Numbered from the stretch's first letter, positions 1 through 9,798 are shown. The stretch: DNA of 64,000 bases from Rhizobium sp. RU20A (GCF_900155885.1 NZ_FTMB01000001.1:434001-498000), one strand, 5' to 3'. Program-made: numbers and translations. Notes: generated by a model not told the origin, from the sequence alone.

Positions 1-711
1 CTTCGTCATCTCGATATCGGCGCGCGACGGGGTCGGGTCGCCGGAGGGATGATTGTGCACGAGAATGATGGCCGTGGCCGAGACCTCCAGCGCCCGCTTC
101 ACCACCTCGCGCGGATAGACGGGCGTGTGATCGACCGTGCCGGTCTGCTGCACCTCGTCGGCGATCAGCGCATTGCGCTTGTCGAGGAAGAGGATGCGGA
201 ATTGTTCGCGCGGCTCATGCGCCATGGCGGCGTGGCAGTAGTCGATGACCGACGACCAGGAACTCAAGACCTGCTTGCCGCGCAGTTCGCTCTTCAGCAT
301 GCGATGGCCGACGGAGGCGATCAGTTTCAGATCGGTCGCCACCGCCTCGCCGACACCCTTTACCTCCATGAGGAGAGCCGGCGCAGCACCGAAGACGCCG
401 GCCAGCGTGCCGAACCGGTCGAGCAGGGCTTTCGCGATTGGCTTGGTGTCACGGCGGGGGATGAGGCGGAAGAGGAGCAGTTCGAGAAGTTCGTAGTCTG
501 CCAGAGCCGTATCGCCCTGATCACGGTAACGCGTGCGCAGGCGCTCGCGGTGGCCGTGGTAGTGGGCTTCCTCCGGCTGGCCGGTGCGCGCCTTGGCAAG
601 GCTGCTGCCAAGCGCCTTCTGCCCTTGCGCGACCGCCTTGGTCCTTTGTTCGGCAAAAAAGCCGCGTTCGTCCGAATCGAGCCCGTCTTTCTCCGGAGGC
701 TCCTTGCTCAT
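1..711 (-). CDS. radC: RadC-family JAB/MPN-domain protein (3' end outside window)
   Basis: The reading frame starts at 711 and runs off the left edge, giving 237 codons; only the last few residues should be missing. An N-terminal helix-hairpin-helix-like part (residues about 60-110, with the phrase [11 protein letters not shown]) is followed by the RadC JAB domain. The metal-binding signature [14 protein letters not shown] lies at the window edge (positions 18-59). RadC was named as a DNA repair factor, but its biochemical role is unsettled; the JAMM motif suggests a zinc hydrolase fold. The start codon overlaps the stop of map as ATGA, so the two genes are probably translationally coupled in one minus-strand operon with sfsA upstream. 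Identification is firm; the function is not. Confidence 0.93.
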   Translation of the reverse strand, partial: MSKEPPEKDGLDSDERGFFAEQRTKAVAQGQKALGSSLAKARTGQPEEAHYHGHRERLRTRYRDQGDTALADYELLELLLFRLIPRRDTKPIAKALLDRFGTLAGVFGAAPALLMEVKGVGEAVATDLKLIASVGHRMLKSELRGKQVLSSWSSVIDYCHAAMAHEPREQFRILFLDKRNALIADEVQQTGTVDHTPVYPREVVKRALEVSATAIILVHNHPSGDPTPSRADIEMTK

Positions 712-1547
712 GCGGCCGCCAGTGCCGGAAGACCCGGACGATCAAGACCGGCCGGCGACAGCGTGAAGATCTCGCAGCCCTCGGCGGTCACGCCCACCGT
801 GTGTTCATATTGTGCCGAGAGCGACCGGTCGCGTGTCACTGCGGTCCAGCCATCGGACAGCACTTTCACGTGCGGGCGGCCGAGATTGATCATCGGCTCG
901 ATGGTGAAGATCATGCCTTCGCGCAGTTCCGGCCCTTCATTGGCCTTGCCGTAATGCAGGATGTTCGGCGCATCATGGAACAGCGTGCCCACGCCATGGC
1001 CGCAGAAGTCGCGCACGACCGAGCACCGCTCGGCTTCGGCAAGAAGCTGGATCGCCTCGCCAATGGCACCGGTGCGCGCACCCGGCTTGACGGCCGCGAT
1101 GCCGCGCATCAGGCAGTCATAGGTCACTTCCATCAGCCGTTCCGCGGCACGCTTCACAGTGCCGACCGGATACATCCGGCTCGAATCGCCGTGCCATCCA
1201 TCGAGAATGAAGGTCACGTCGATATTGACGATGTCGCCCTCGCGAAGCGGCTTGTCATCGGGAATGCCGTGGCAGACGACATGGTTGATCGAGGTGCAGG
1301 ACGCCTTGGTGTAGCCGCGATAATTCAGCGTGGCGGGCAGGGCACCATGGTCGAGACCGAACTGGAAGACGAAACGGTCGATTTCATTGGTGGTGACCCC
1401 CGGCTTGACGATGTCGACCAGTGCGTCGAGACACCGTGCGGTCAACTGGCAGGCGCGCCGCATGCCTTCAAATGCATCGGCCCCGTAAAGGCGGATGACG
1501 CCGGTATTCTTGAGAGGGGCGGCTGCCGCCTCGACATAGGTGACCAT
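708..1547 (-). CDS. map: Type I methionine aminopeptidase
   Basis: The 279-residue protein removes the initiator methionine from nascent proteins in the cytoplasm. All five metal ligands of the family are visible in order: the two Asp in [16 protein letters not shown], the His of the [11 protein letters not shown] segment, the Glu of [10 protein letters not shown] and the Glu of [11 protein letters not shown]. The conserved substrate-side His is in NHVVCHG. There is an N-terminal extension of about 20 residues before the catalytic fold, common in alphaproteobacterial copies. It lies 30 bp downstream of sfsA and overlaps radC by four bases, which supports a three-gene transcript. Confidence 0.97.
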   Translation of the reverse strand: MVTYVEAAAAPLKNTGVIRLYGADAFEGMRRACQLTARCLDALVDIVKPGVTTNEIDRFVFQFGLDHGALPATLNYRGYTKASCTSINHVVCHGIPDDKPLREGDIVNIDVTFILDGWHGDSSRMYPVGTVKRAAERLMEVTYDCLMRGIAAVKPGARTGAIGEAIQLLAEAERCSVVRDFCGHGVGTLFHDAPNILHYGKANEGPELREGMIFTIEPMINLGRPHVKVLSDGWTAVTRDRSLSAQYEHTVGVTAEGCEIFTLSPAGLDRPGLPALAAA

Positions 1548-1577
1548 CTGTACACTTCCCGCTGCAAGGTGCGGATG

Positions 1578-2297
1578 TCATAGAGCAGTCATGGCCTGAT
1601 CGTCCACCGGGATCAAGTCCAAGGCGCTGATTTGCTGCGGTGAAACGCTGCAGGAGAGCGCGTAAGCCTCGACGCCGGCCGCCCGCGCCCGGCGATAGGC
1701 ACGCGCATAGGCCGGATCGAAATCGGCCGCGATGGCGAGGCGCGTGCAGTCGCCGCGCTGGACGACGTAGACCATTGCCGCCCTGTGCCCCTCGGCGACC
1801 ATGGCGGCGAGATCGTCGAGGTGGCGTGCGCCGCGCTCGGTGGGACTGTCGGGAAATTCCGCAAGGCCTGGCCGTCGTGAGAAGTGGACGTTCTTCACCT
1901 CGACGTAAAGCCGCGCGCCGGCTGCATCCGTCAGCAGGAAATCAATGCGCGACTGCGCCGCATAACGCTGCTCGGCCTTGATCACAGGATGGGAGGAGAG
2001 GGCAGGGATGACGCCGGCCCTGATGGCCTCCAGCGCCAGCCGGTTCGGAAGGCCGGTATTGATGCCGACGAGCGTGCCGTCCGCCTCGACCATTTCGAGC
2101 TGGTATCGATATTTGCGTGTCGTCGTCTCGTGCGTCGACAGATAGATCGGTGATTGCGGCGCCGTCAGGCCCCGCATGGAGCCGGTGTTCGGGCAAAAGC
2201 CGGTGATGGCCTGGCCATCCTCCAGCACGGCATCGAACAGGAAACGCTTGTAGCGGGAGACGAGCCGGGCAGGGATGAGCGGCGGGGAAAACTCCAT
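1578..2297 (-). CDS. sfsA: SfsA family nuclease / sugar fermentation stimulation protein
   Basis: This 239-residue protein matches SfsA over its full length. The N-terminal OB-like part has the characteristic phrase FCPNTGSMRGL (residues about 34-44). The C-terminal PD-(D/E)XK nuclease-like half carries RIDFLLTD and YVEVKNV (residues about 117-135), which hold the Asp and Glu-x-Lys of the nuclease motif. E. coli SfsA was first described as a maltose regulator and is now annotated as a DNA/RNA nuclease. It is the first gene of the sfsA-map-radC run on the minus strand. The start has no close in-frame competitor. Confidence 0.92.
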   Translation of the reverse strand: MEFSPPLIPARLVSRYKRFLFDAVLEDGQAITGFCPNTGSMRGLTAPQSPIYLSTHETTTRKYRYQLEMVEADGTLVGINTGLPNRLALEAIRAGVIPALSSHPVIKAEQRYAAQSRIDFLLTDAAGARLYVEVKNVHFSRRPGLAEFPDSPTERGARHLDDLAAMVAEGHRAAMVYVVQRGDCTRLAIAADFDPAYARAYRRARAAGVEAYALSCSVSPQQISALDLIPVDDQAMTAL

Positions 2298-2351
2298 GCG
2301 CCGGGGCCCCTATTTCCGGAGGCGTCCGGACGTATCAGACCGCACGGCGGA

Positions 2352-4208
2352 TCATGCCCGTGCCCGCACAAAGGAACCCGGCGCTTCCTCCAGCGTGTTC
2401 AGCGGGCCGCCCGGCTTGCGGGCCGGCACACGGCGCTTGTCCTGCTTCTCGATCCAGTCATGCCAGTGCGGCCACCAGGAGCCCGGCGTTTCCTTGGCCT
2501 TCTCAAGCCAGGCCTCATAGTCGCCCTTCGGTGCCGGCCCGGTCCAGAACTGGTACTTCTTCTTGTCCGGCGGATTGACGACGCCGGCAATGTGGCCGGA
2601 GCCCGTCAGGACGAAGGTGACCTTGCCCCCGAATGAACTGCTGCCGAGGAACACGGATTTCGGCGGCGCGATATGATCCTCGCGTGTTGCCAGATTGTAG
2701 ATCGGGATTTTCACGTCTTTCAGGGAAATCTTGTCGCCTGCCAGCACCATCTCGCCGCGTGAGAGCTTGTTTTCGAGGTAGCAGTTGCGCAGGTAAAAGG
2801 AGTGGTTGGCCGCCGGCATCCGGGTCGAATCGGAGTTCCAGTAGAGAAGATCGAAGGGCATCGGATCCTGGCCCTTCAGGTAGTTGTTGACGAAATAGGG
2901 CCAGATCAGTTCCGAGGCGCGCAGCATGTTGAAGGCCGTCGCCATCTTCGAACCGTCGAGATAGCCGGACGCCTTCATGCCCGCCTCGATCATCTGGATC
3001 TGCTCCTCGTCCACGAAGACCTTGAGATCGCCCGCATGGGTGAAATCGACCTGCGTGGTGAACAGCGTGGCGGTGCGGATGCGCTTGTCGCCCTCGCGCG
3101 CATGCAGGGCGAGGGTGGCCGACAGCAGCGTGCCGCCGACGCAATAGCCGATGGCGTTCACATCGGTCTCGCCGGTGGCCTGCGTGATGGTGTCGAGGGC
3201 AAAGCCGATCCCCTCGCGGGCATAGGCTTCCCAGTCCTTCTGCGCGTGGCGCTCATCCGGATTGACCCAGGAAATCACGAAGACGGTGTGACCCTGATCG
3301 ACGGCCCATTTGATGAAGGACTTCGCCGGGTTGAGGTCGAGAACGTAGTATTTGTTGATCCATGGCGGGCAGATCAGCAGCGGCCGCTTCAGCACCGTCT
3401 CCGTCGATGCCTCGTACTGGATGATCTGGCACACGTCGCTCTGCGCAATCACCTTGCCGGGGGTGATGGCGATGTTCTCGCCGATGGCGAACTTGCTCGT
3501 ATCCGTCTGCCGCATCCGAAGGTCGCCGCCGCCCGCTGCGATGTCCTCGGCAAACATCTTCATGCCCTTGACCAGATTGGCGCCGCTGGAAGCCACCGTC
3601 TCGCGGTAGAGCTGCGGGTTGGTCGTGACGAAATTGGCGGGCGACAGCGCGCTGGTGATCTGGCGCACATAGAAGGCCGCCTTGTGCCGCGTGTGCTCGT
3701 CCAGGCCCTCGGCGTCGCGCACCATGCGATCGGCCCAGTCGGCGGTCACCAGATAGGCCTGGCGCAGGAAATCGAAGAACGGGTTCTTCTCCCAGTCGGC
3801 ATCCGAAAAGCGCTTGTCCGGCTTGACGGCGGGGGCCGCCGCTGGTTCCTCGCCGCTCATTCTCATCAGGCTGCGCGACCAGATGCCGAAATAGCTGCCG
3901 AAGAGATGCGTTTGCGCTTCCAACGCACGCTTGGGGTCCGCCAGCCAGTACTCGCTGACCTTGGAGAGCGTCTTGACCATCTCCACGAGAGGTTCGGCGA
4001 CGACGTCGGTCTTTTCGCCGGTCTCACGCGGGGCGAGCCAGGCGGAAGCGGCCTTGCCGAGATTTTCGACAGTGCGGGCGAGATTGACGGTAAAGGCTTC
4101 GGGATCTTTCAGAACATAGGGCTCGATCGCAGCCGGATCGAAGCCCGGAAATGCATCGCGAGCGTGCGTCTCGTTCTTGTTCTCACCCAAACCCCGGCCT
4201 CCCAGCAT
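2352..4208 (-). CDS. phaC: Class I poly(3-hydroxyalkanoate) synthase
   Basis: The 618-residue enzyme polymerises (R)-3-hydroxyacyl-CoA into storage granules. The lipase-like box GYCVGG, with the nucleophilic Cys near residue 356, is present, as are the downstream Asp (REDHIAPP) and His (GSGHIAGV) of the catalytic triad. The length and the N-terminal PhaC_N region fit class I enzymes that act without PhaE or PhaR. No phaA or phaB lies beside it, which is usual in rhizobia, where phaC is often separate. The upstream Shine-Dalgarno is weak, so the exact start within the first 20 residues is less certain. It is divergent from the lipoprotein gene at 4293. Confidence 0.96.
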   Translation of the reverse strand: MLGGRGLGENKNETHARDAFPGFDPAAIEPYVLKDPEAFTVNLARTVENLGKAASAWLAPRETGEKTDVVAEPLVEMVKTLSKVSEYWLADPKRALEAQTHLFGSYFGIWSRSLMRMSGEEPAAAPAVKPDKRFSDADWEKNPFFDFLRQAYLVTADWADRMVRDAEGLDEHTRHKAAFYVRQITSALSPANFVTTNPQLYRETVASSGANLVKGMKMFAEDIAAGGGDLRMRQTDTSKFAIGENIAITPGKVIAQSDVCQIIQYEASTETVLKRPLLICPPWINKYYVLDLNPAKSFIKWAVDQGHTVFVISWVNPDERHAQKDWEAYAREGIGFALDTITQATGETDVNAIGYCVGGTLLSATLALHAREGDKRIRTATLFTTQVDFTHAGDLKVFVDEEQIQMIEAGMKASGYLDGSKMATAFNMLRASELIWPYFVNNYLKGQDPMPFDLLYWNSDSTRMPAANHSFYLRNCYLENKLSRGEMVLAGDKISLKDVKIPIYNLATREDHIAPPKSVFLGSSSFGGKVTFVLTGSGHIAGVVNPPDKKKYQFWTGPAPKGDYEAWLEKAKETPGSWWPHWHDWIEKQDKRRVPARKPGGPLNTLEEAPGSFVRARA

Positions 4209-4292
4209 CTTGTTTGTTTTCTTGTTTTTACATCCTGCCTGAAAACGACTACAAGTGCCAGCGCCTCATTCGTATCAGACGGACCCGGGATC

Positions 4293-4616
4293 ATGACCTT
4301 AGCCTTCGCCCGCCAGGGCCTTTCTGCCGCCCTGCTGGCATCCGCGCTCACCCTTGCCGCCTGCAGCAAGACGCCGCCTGCGGCTGATCCCGCGCTCGAT
4401 GCGGAAGGCTTCCCCTCCGTCTATCGGCCGCTCTATGCCGCAACGACGCAAATGACCAATGACGAAGCCGCCAGCCAGCAGCAATCCCTGTCAGGCCTTG
4501 CCGCGCGGCGGGCATCGGGCGCCATCTCGGAAGCCGAATATCGCCGGCGGGTGGCCGAGATGCGCGCTCTGGGCGCGAATCACGGCACCGAAGTGCTTCA
4601 GGAAATGAACAAATAG
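4293..4616 (+). CDS. Small lipoprotein of unknown function
   Basis: This 107-residue protein begins with a classic lipoprotein signal: charged start, hydrophobic core, then the lipobox LAAC with the acylated Cys near residue 24. The mature part is short, helical and charged, and ends with a segment (GAISEAEYRRRVAEM) resembling the short helical hairpin seen in SHOCT-like tails. I do not recognise a specific family. It sits between phaC (divergent, 84 bp away) and the aminotransferase at 4848. The start was chosen because the lipobox then falls at the expected distance. Confidence 0.75.
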   Translation: MTLAFARQGLSAALLASALTLAACSKTPPAADPALDAEGFPSVYRPLYAATTQMTNDEAASQQQSLSGLAARRASGAISEAEYRRRVAEMRALGANHGTEVLQEMNK

Positions 4617-4847
4617 TCCTTGCCTTCGGCAGCAATTGGACGCAAAGCCATGGAGTTGAAGGGCGGGCGGTTTCGGATTCGAGACATGTCCGCAATTTGG
4701 CCGCAGAATGTGGTTTTGTGGCAATTGGATGCGCCGCGCGCCTAGCCTGCGGGCATCCTTGAGAGGGGCCGAGAAGCCCGTTGAACCCGCGCGCCGGCGA
4801 CGCGCCCGATGGCCCTTGCCGGATCTCGCGCAAACCGAGGTCAGAAG

Positions 4848-6065
4848 ATGGAAGAGTTTCACAAAGTCCGGCGTTTGCCGCCCTACGTTTTCGAACAGGT
4901 CAACCGTTTGAAGGCGAGCGCGCGAGCGGCGGGCGCCGACATCATCGATCTCGGCATGGGCAACCCTGATCTTCCGACCCCGCAGGCCATCGTCGACAAG
5001 CTGTGCGAAGTGGTCAAGGACCCGCGCACCCACCGCTATTCGTCCTCCAAGGGCATTCCCGGTCTTCGCCGCGCCCAGGCCGCCTATTATGCCCGCCGGT
5101 TCGGCGTGAAGCTCAATCCGGATACGCAGGTGGTCGCCACCCTCGGCTCCAAGGAAGGCTTCGCCAATATGGCGCAGGCGATCACCGCGCCCGGCGACGT
5201 GATCCTCTGCCCGAACCCGACCTATCCGATCCACGCCTTCGGCTTTCTGATGGCGGGCGGTGTCATCCGCTCCATCACGGTTGAGCCGGACGAGACCTTC
5301 TTCCCGCCGCTGGAACGCGCCGTGAAGCACTCGATCCCCAAGCCGCTGGCGCTGATCCTCAACTACCCCTCCAACCCGACGGCGAAAGTCGCGACGCTCG
5401 ATTTCTACAAGGACGTCATCGCTTTCGCGAAGAAGCACGACATCATCGTGCTCTCCGACCTTGCCTATTCGGAAATCTACTTCAACGACGATCCGCCGCC
5501 GTCCGTGCTGCAGGTGCCGGGTGCCATCGACGTCACGGTCGAGTTCACCTCCATGTCCAAGACCTTCTCCATGCCCGGCTGGCGCATGGGCTTTGCGGTC
5601 GGCAACGAGCGGCTCATCGCGGCCCTGACGCGCGTCAAGTCCTACCTCGACTACGGCGCTTTCACGCCGATCCAGGTGGCCGCCACCCACGCGCTGAACG
5701 GCGACGGCTCGGACATTGCGGAAGTGCGCAGCGTCTACAAGCGTCGCCGCGACGTGATGGTGGACAGCTTCGGCAAGGCCGGCTTCGAAGTGCCACCGCC
5801 GGAGGCGACCATGTTCGCCTGGGCGAAGATCCCGGAAAAGTTCCGCCATCTCGGCTCGCTTGAGTTCTCCAAGCTGCTCGTCGAGAAGGCGGATGTCGCC
5901 GTCGCGCCCGGTATCGGCTTCGGCGAGATGGGGGATGATTACGTGCGCCTCGCACTCGTCGAAAACGAGCACCGCATTCGCCAGGCCGCCCGCAACATCA
6001 AGAAGTTCCTCTCCTCGGCCGACGAGACGATGCACAACGTGATTTCGCTCAACGCCCACCGTTGA
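4848..6065 (+). CDS. AlaC / LL-diaminopimelate aminotransferase-type class I aminotransferase
   Basis: The 405-residue PLP enzyme has the fold-type I signature TSMSKTFSMPGWRMGF with the PLP Lys near residue 238, the NYPSNPT loop and the RYSSSKGIPGLR segment. It resembles the AlaC (glutamate-pyruvate) and DapL-like group; in rhizobia this gene is commonly annotated LL-diaminopimelate aminotransferase. The sequence alone does not decide between alanine synthesis and DAP synthesis. The start at 4848 (MEEFHKVRRLPPYVF) is preferred over an upstream ATG at 4809 because family homology begins there and a GGTCAGAAG-type ribosome site precedes it. A hairpin terminator follows. Confidence 0.9.
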   Translation: MEEFHKVRRLPPYVFEQVNRLKASARAAGADIIDLGMGNPDLPTPQAIVDKLCEVVKDPRTHRYSSSKGIPGLRRAQAAYYARRFGVKLNPDTQVVATLGSKEGFANMAQAITAPGDVILCPNPTYPIHAFGFLMAGGVIRSITVEPDETFFPPLERAVKHSIPKPLALILNYPSNPTAKVATLDFYKDVIAFAKKHDIIVLSDLAYSEIYFNDDPPPSVLQVPGAIDVTVEFTSMSKTFSMPGWRMGFAVGNERLIAALTRVKSYLDYGAFTPIQVAATHALNGDGSDIAEVRSVYKRRRDVMVDSFGKAGFEVPPPEATMFAWAKIPEKFRHLGSLEFSKLLVEKADVAVAPGIGFGEMGDDYVRLALVENEHRIRQAARNIKKFLSSADETMHNVISLNAHR

Positions 6066-6102
6066 TCGCACGCCGGCTATCCCTTACCAGACTGAGACTG
6101 AC

Positions 6103-6127
6103 GCTCCGCCTTCGGGCGGAGCTTTAG
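6103..6127 (+). terminator. Probable intrinsic terminator after the aminotransferase
   Basis: A perfect 8-bp stem GCTCCGCC / GGCGGAGC with a TTCG tetraloop spans 6103-6122 and is followed by TTTAG. It lies 38 bp after the stop codon of the aminotransferase gene. Confidence 0.7.
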
Positions 6128-6128
6128 A

Positions 6129-6224
6129 GTTTGTCAGGGATAAGTGGTTTCCGGTTATCCCGAAGAGACAAACGGCACGAAGGAATCGAGGGTCTGTCAG
6201 GGTTAGAATGACCCTGACAGACCC
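6129..6224. repeat. Two consecutive palindromes in the hom leader
   Basis: The first structure pairs GTTTGTC (6129-6135) with GACAAAC (6167-6173) and, inside it, GGGATAA (6137-6143) with TTATCCC (6155-6161). The second is a perfect 14-bp inverted repeat, 6190-6203 with 6211-6224, around a 7-base loop. Both stems contain TGTCAGGG. They sit between the upstream terminator and the hom start at 6249. Possible readings are a leader RNA structure or a rhizobial intergenic mosaic (RIME-like) element; neither is proven here. Confidence 0.6.
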
Positions 6225-6248
6225 GAGTAAAAACAGGACGAACCGACT

Positions 6249-7571
6249 ATGACGCAAGCTCTTCGCATCGGCATCGCAGGCCTCGGCACCGTGGGTGCCT
6301 CGCTGGCGCGCATTCTCACCGAGAAGGCCGAGATGCTGACGACAAGCTGCGGCCGGCCGATCACGGTCGTCGGCGTCACCGCCCGCGACCGCGACCGCGA
6401 TCGCGGCGTGGATCTTTCCGCTGTCGAATGGCACGCCGATGCACTGTCGCTGGCCACCAATGCCGAGATCGATGTCTTCGTCGAATTGATGGGCGGTGCC
6501 GGCGACCCCGCCTACAGCGCCGTCAAGGCGGCCCTTGCGCGTGGCATCCATGTCGTCACGGCCAACAAGGCGCTGCTGGCCTCCCATGGCGTGGAACTCG
6601 CGACCATCGCCGAAAAGACCGGCGCGCTGCTGAACTACGAAGCGGCTGTCGCCGGCGGCATTCCGGTCATCAAGGCGCTGCGCGAATCCATGACCGGCAA
6701 CACGATTTCCCGCGTCTACGGCATCATGAACGGCACCTGCAATTACATCCTGACGCGCATGGAGCGCGAAGGCCTGACCTTCGAGGCGTGCCTCAAGGAA
6801 GCCCAGCGCCTCGGCTATGCCGAAGCCGATCCGGCCTTCGACATCGAGGGCAACGACACCGCCCACAAGCTCTCGATCCTGACGAGCCTTGCCTTCGGCA
6901 CGGCGATCGCCGCCGATGACATCTATCTCGAGGGCATCACCAACATCTCTATCGAGGACATCCGCGCCGCGTCCGATCTCGGCTACCGCATCAAGCTCCT
7001 CGGCGTCGCCCAGAAGACCGATAGCGGCATCGAGCAGCGCGTCCATCCGACGATGGTGCCGGTCGACAGCGTGATCGCGCAGGTCGATGGCGTCACCAAT
7101 GCCGTCGCCATCGAAAGCGACATTCTTGGCGAACTTTTGATGGTCGGCCCCGGTGCCGGTGGCAATGCGACGGCCTCCGCCGTCCTCGGCGATATCGCCG
7201 ACATCGCCAAGAGCCGCCCAGGCGCCCAGAACGTGCCGGCCTTTGGCCGCCCGGTCGAGGCGCTGATCCCGTATCACCGCGCCCAGATCCAGAATCACGA
7301 AGGCGGCTATTTCATTCGTCTGACGGTGGTGGATCGTGCCGGCGTCTTCGCCAGCATCGCGACCCGCATGGCCGAGCAGAAGATTTCGCTCGAATCGATC
7401 GTGCAGCGCTCCAAGCAACACACCGAGGGCGCCGAACCGCAGACGATCATCCTCGTCACCCACGCCACGAGTGAAAATGCCGTCCGCGCGGCCGTCGAGA
7501 AGATTAAGGCCGAAGGCTATCTGGTCGGCGAACCGCAGGTGATCCGTATCGAGCGTCCCAAGGCGGCCTGA
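6249..7571 (+). CDS. hom: Homoserine dehydrogenase
   Basis: The 440-residue enzyme reduces aspartate semialdehyde to homoserine, the branch point to threonine and methionine. The N-terminal NAD(P)-binding motif GLGTVG is at residues about 11-16. The family signature around VYGIMNGTCNYIL (near residue 160) and the catalytic Asp/Lys region AFDIEGNDTAHKL are present. A C-terminal ACT domain (residues about 350-430) suggests feedback control by an amino acid, normally threonine. The gene is preceded by two strong palindromes and followed, after 55 bp, by recJ. Confidence 0.97.
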   Translation: MTQALRIGIAGLGTVGASLARILTEKAEMLTTSCGRPITVVGVTARDRDRDRGVDLSAVEWHADALSLATNAEIDVFVELMGGAGDPAYSAVKAALARGIHVVTANKALLASHGVELATIAEKTGALLNYEAAVAGGIPVIKALRESMTGNTISRVYGIMNGTCNYILTRMEREGLTFEACLKEAQRLGYAEADPAFDIEGNDTAHKLSILTSLAFGTAIAADDIYLEGITNISIEDIRAASDLGYRIKLLGVAQKTDSGIEQRVHPTMVPVDSVIAQVDGVTNAVAIESDILGELLMVGPGAGGNATASAVLGDIADIAKSRPGAQNVPAFGRPVEALIPYHRAQIQNHEGGYFIRLTVVDRAGVFASIATRMAEQKISLESIVQRSKQHTEGAEPQTIILVTHATSENAVRAAVEKIKAEGYLVGEPQVIRIERPKAA

Positions 7572-7626
7572 GGCCGCCCGTAGAGCCGCCATGCCCGTGT
7601 CGGGGCGCTTAAGGGAAAGAGGCGAG

Positions 7627-9429
7627 ATGGAAGAGCCGGCCGACCCGATCCAGCGTCCCTTTCTCGGTGTCGAACACTCCGCCCGTGGCAATCGCTGGAT
7701 GGCGCGGCTTGATCAGGCTGGCGAGAACCGGGCGCTGGCGATCGCCCAGATCAACGGCATGCCGGAACTGATCTCGCGTGTGCTCGCCGGTCGCGGCGTC
7801 GCTCTTGACGATGCTCTTGCCTTCCTCGACCCGACGCTGCGCAGCCTGATGCCGGATCCCGACACGCTGACCGACTGCCGGCGCCTGTCGATGCGGCTTG
7901 CCGAGGCGATCGTCCGGCGCGAAAAGGTGGCGATCTTCGGCGATTACGACGTCGACGGCGCGGCATCCTCCGCGCTTCTGTCACGCTTCCTCACGCATTT
8001 CGGCATTGAGGCCGAAATCTACATTCCCGATCGCATCTTCGAAGGCTACGGGCCGAACCCCGCAGCGATCGGCCAGCTGATCGAGCGCGGCGCGCGCCTC
8101 ATCGTCACCGTCGACTGCGGCTCAACCAGCCACGAATCGCTTGCGGTGGCGGCGGAGGCCGGCATCGACGTCATTGTCATCGACCACCACCAGGTGGGTG
8201 CGACGCTGCCGCCCTGCCATGCACTGGTCAATCCGAACCGGGAAGACGACCTGTCGGGGCAGGGGCATCTGTGCGCTGCCGGCGTCACCTATCTCGTCAT
8301 CATCAACACGCTGCGCTGCCTGCGCGAACGCGGCGACCGGCGCGCCGGCGATTTCGATCCGCTCGCGCTGCTCGATCTCGTGGCGCTTGCCACGATCTGC
8401 GACGTGGTGCCGCTCAAGGGCCTGAACCGCGCCTATGTCGTGAAGGGGCTGATCGCCGCGCGCCACCAGCAAAACCCCGGTCTTGCGGCGCTCTTCCGCG
8501 TCGCCGGCCTTGGCGGGCCCGTCACGCCCTATCATTTCGGCTTCCTGATCGGCCCGCGCATCAATGCCGGCGGGCGAATCGGCGATGCGGCGCTGGGTGC
8601 CCGTCTGCTGACGCTGGAGGATCCGACCGAGGCCGAGACCATCGCCCGCAAGCTCGATGAACTGAACCGCGAGCGACAGGCGATGGAGGCGCAAATGCTG
8701 GCCGAAGCCGAAGCGGAGGCGATCGCCGAATACGGTACGGGCGAGGGCGCTTCCGTCATCATCACGGCCCGTGAAGGCTGGCATCCCGGTATCGTCGGGC
8801 TGCTGGCCTCGCGCCTCAAGGACAAGTTCAACCGCCCGGCCTTCGCCATTGCCTTTGACGCCAATGGCCGGGGCACCGGGTCCGGCCGTTCCATCGCTGG
8901 ATTCGACATGGGCAGGATGGTCCGCGCCGCCGTCGGGGAGGGGCTGCTCGTCAAGGGCGGCGGTCACGCCATGGCGGCCGGCCTCACCGTGGAGCGCGGT
9001 CAGCTCGGCCGTGTCAGGACCTTCTTCGACGAGCGCGCTGCCCAGACAGTGCCGCAACTGGTCGCCGTCAAGACGCTGAAGATCGATGGCGCGCTTGGCG
9101 CACGCGCAGCAACGGTCGAGCTTGTCGATCAGCTGGAAAAGGCGGGTCCCTACGGCTCGGCCCATCCGCAGCCCGTCTTCGCCCTGCCGGCCCATCAGGT
9201 CATCGATGTCAGGCAGGTGGGCGCCGAGCATGTCAAGGTGACGCTGGCAGGCCTCGATGGCGCCCGCCTCGACGCGATCGCCTTCCGGGCCATGGGCACG
9301 GACCTGGGTCCCTTCCTCTTCGCCCAGCGTGGCCACAGCATCCATGTCGCCGGTTCGCTCTCGGCCGACCTCTGGCAGGGCAGCCGCCGCGTGCAATTGC
9401 GCATCATCGACGCCGCCAAGGTACGATAA
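7627..9429 (+). CDS. recJ: Single-stranded-DNA-specific exonuclease RecJ
   Basis: The 600-residue protein has all the DHH-phosphoesterase motifs: FGDYDVDGAASS, TVDCG, VIDHHQ and the Asp of ATICDVVPL. These are followed by GPRINAGGR and the DHHA1 motif GGGHAMAAGL, then a C-terminal OB-like domain. RecJ degrades single-stranded DNA 5' to 3' in recombination and mismatch repair. The start at 7627 is chosen over an in-frame ATG at 7591 because a strong Shine-Dalgarno (AAGAGGCGAG) lies directly upstream. It probably shares a transcript with hom. Confidence 0.96.
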   Translation: MEEPADPIQRPFLGVEHSARGNRWMARLDQAGENRALAIAQINGMPELISRVLAGRGVALDDALAFLDPTLRSLMPDPDTLTDCRRLSMRLAEAIVRREKVAIFGDYDVDGAASSALLSRFLTHFGIEAEIYIPDRIFEGYGPNPAAIGQLIERGARLIVTVDCGSTSHESLAVAAEAGIDVIVIDHHQVGATLPPCHALVNPNREDDLSGQGHLCAAGVTYLVIINTLRCLRERGDRRAGDFDPLALLDLVALATICDVVPLKGLNRAYVVKGLIAARHQQNPGLAALFRVAGLGGPVTPYHFGFLIGPRINAGGRIGDAALGARLLTLEDPTEAETIARKLDELNRERQAMEAQMLAEAEAEAIAEYGTGEGASVIITAREGWHPGIVGLLASRLKDKFNRPAFAIAFDANGRGTGSGRSIAGFDMGRMVRAAVGEGLLVKGGGHAMAAGLTVERGQLGRVRTFFDERAAQTVPQLVAVKTLKIDGALGARAATVELVDQLEKAGPYGSAHPQPVFALPAHQVIDVRQVGAEHVKVTLAGLDGARLDAIAFRAMGTDLGPFLFAQRGHSIHVAGSLSADLWQGSRRVQLRIIDAAKVR

Positions 9430-9559
9430 GAGCCTCTCGATCGCGTCCGGATGGTGCGAGCAGGCGTGCCGTGTTCTTCAGATCGAACATCAGAAAACGC
9501 CGGTAGGCAGTTGTTGCTGCCCGGCTCATCAATGCTGGAATGTCTGGAATAGAACACCG

Positions 9560-9634
9560 TGGCACGCCCTAGGGGAGTCGAACCCCTCTTCCCAGAATGA
9601 AAATCTGGTGTCCTAACCGATAGACGAAGGGCGC
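9560..9634 (-). tRNA. tRNA-Glu (anticodon TTC), copy 1
   Basis: The 75-base cloverleaf on the minus strand has acceptor stem GCGCCCT with AGGGCGT, anticodon stem CCAGA/TCTGG and loop TTTTCAT giving anticodon TTC, a GGTTCGACTCC T-arm and an encoded CCA. Confidence 0.96.
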
Positions 9635-9798
9635 GTCCGGTGGTGAGCGGACATATAGTGGCGACCGGCCCGCGGCGCAAGCGAAAAATGACCGGCGCCG
9701 AAGGTTTTTTATCGAGCAAAGCCAAATGCCTAGACGGGCTTCTTCACGACAAGGTGACGGATCGCAGGCAGAAAATATGGGAAAACAAAAGAGAGAAG

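Noticed and set aside
2802-4616. Very long plus-strand open frame antisense to phaC
   Set aside because: It is a GC-driven shadow of phaC; only its last 107 codons (4293-4616), outside phaC, form a real gene.
4491-6071. 526-codon minus-strand open frame opposite the aminotransferase
   Set aside because: It shadows a well supported plus-strand gene, has His/Arg-rich shadow composition and matches no family.
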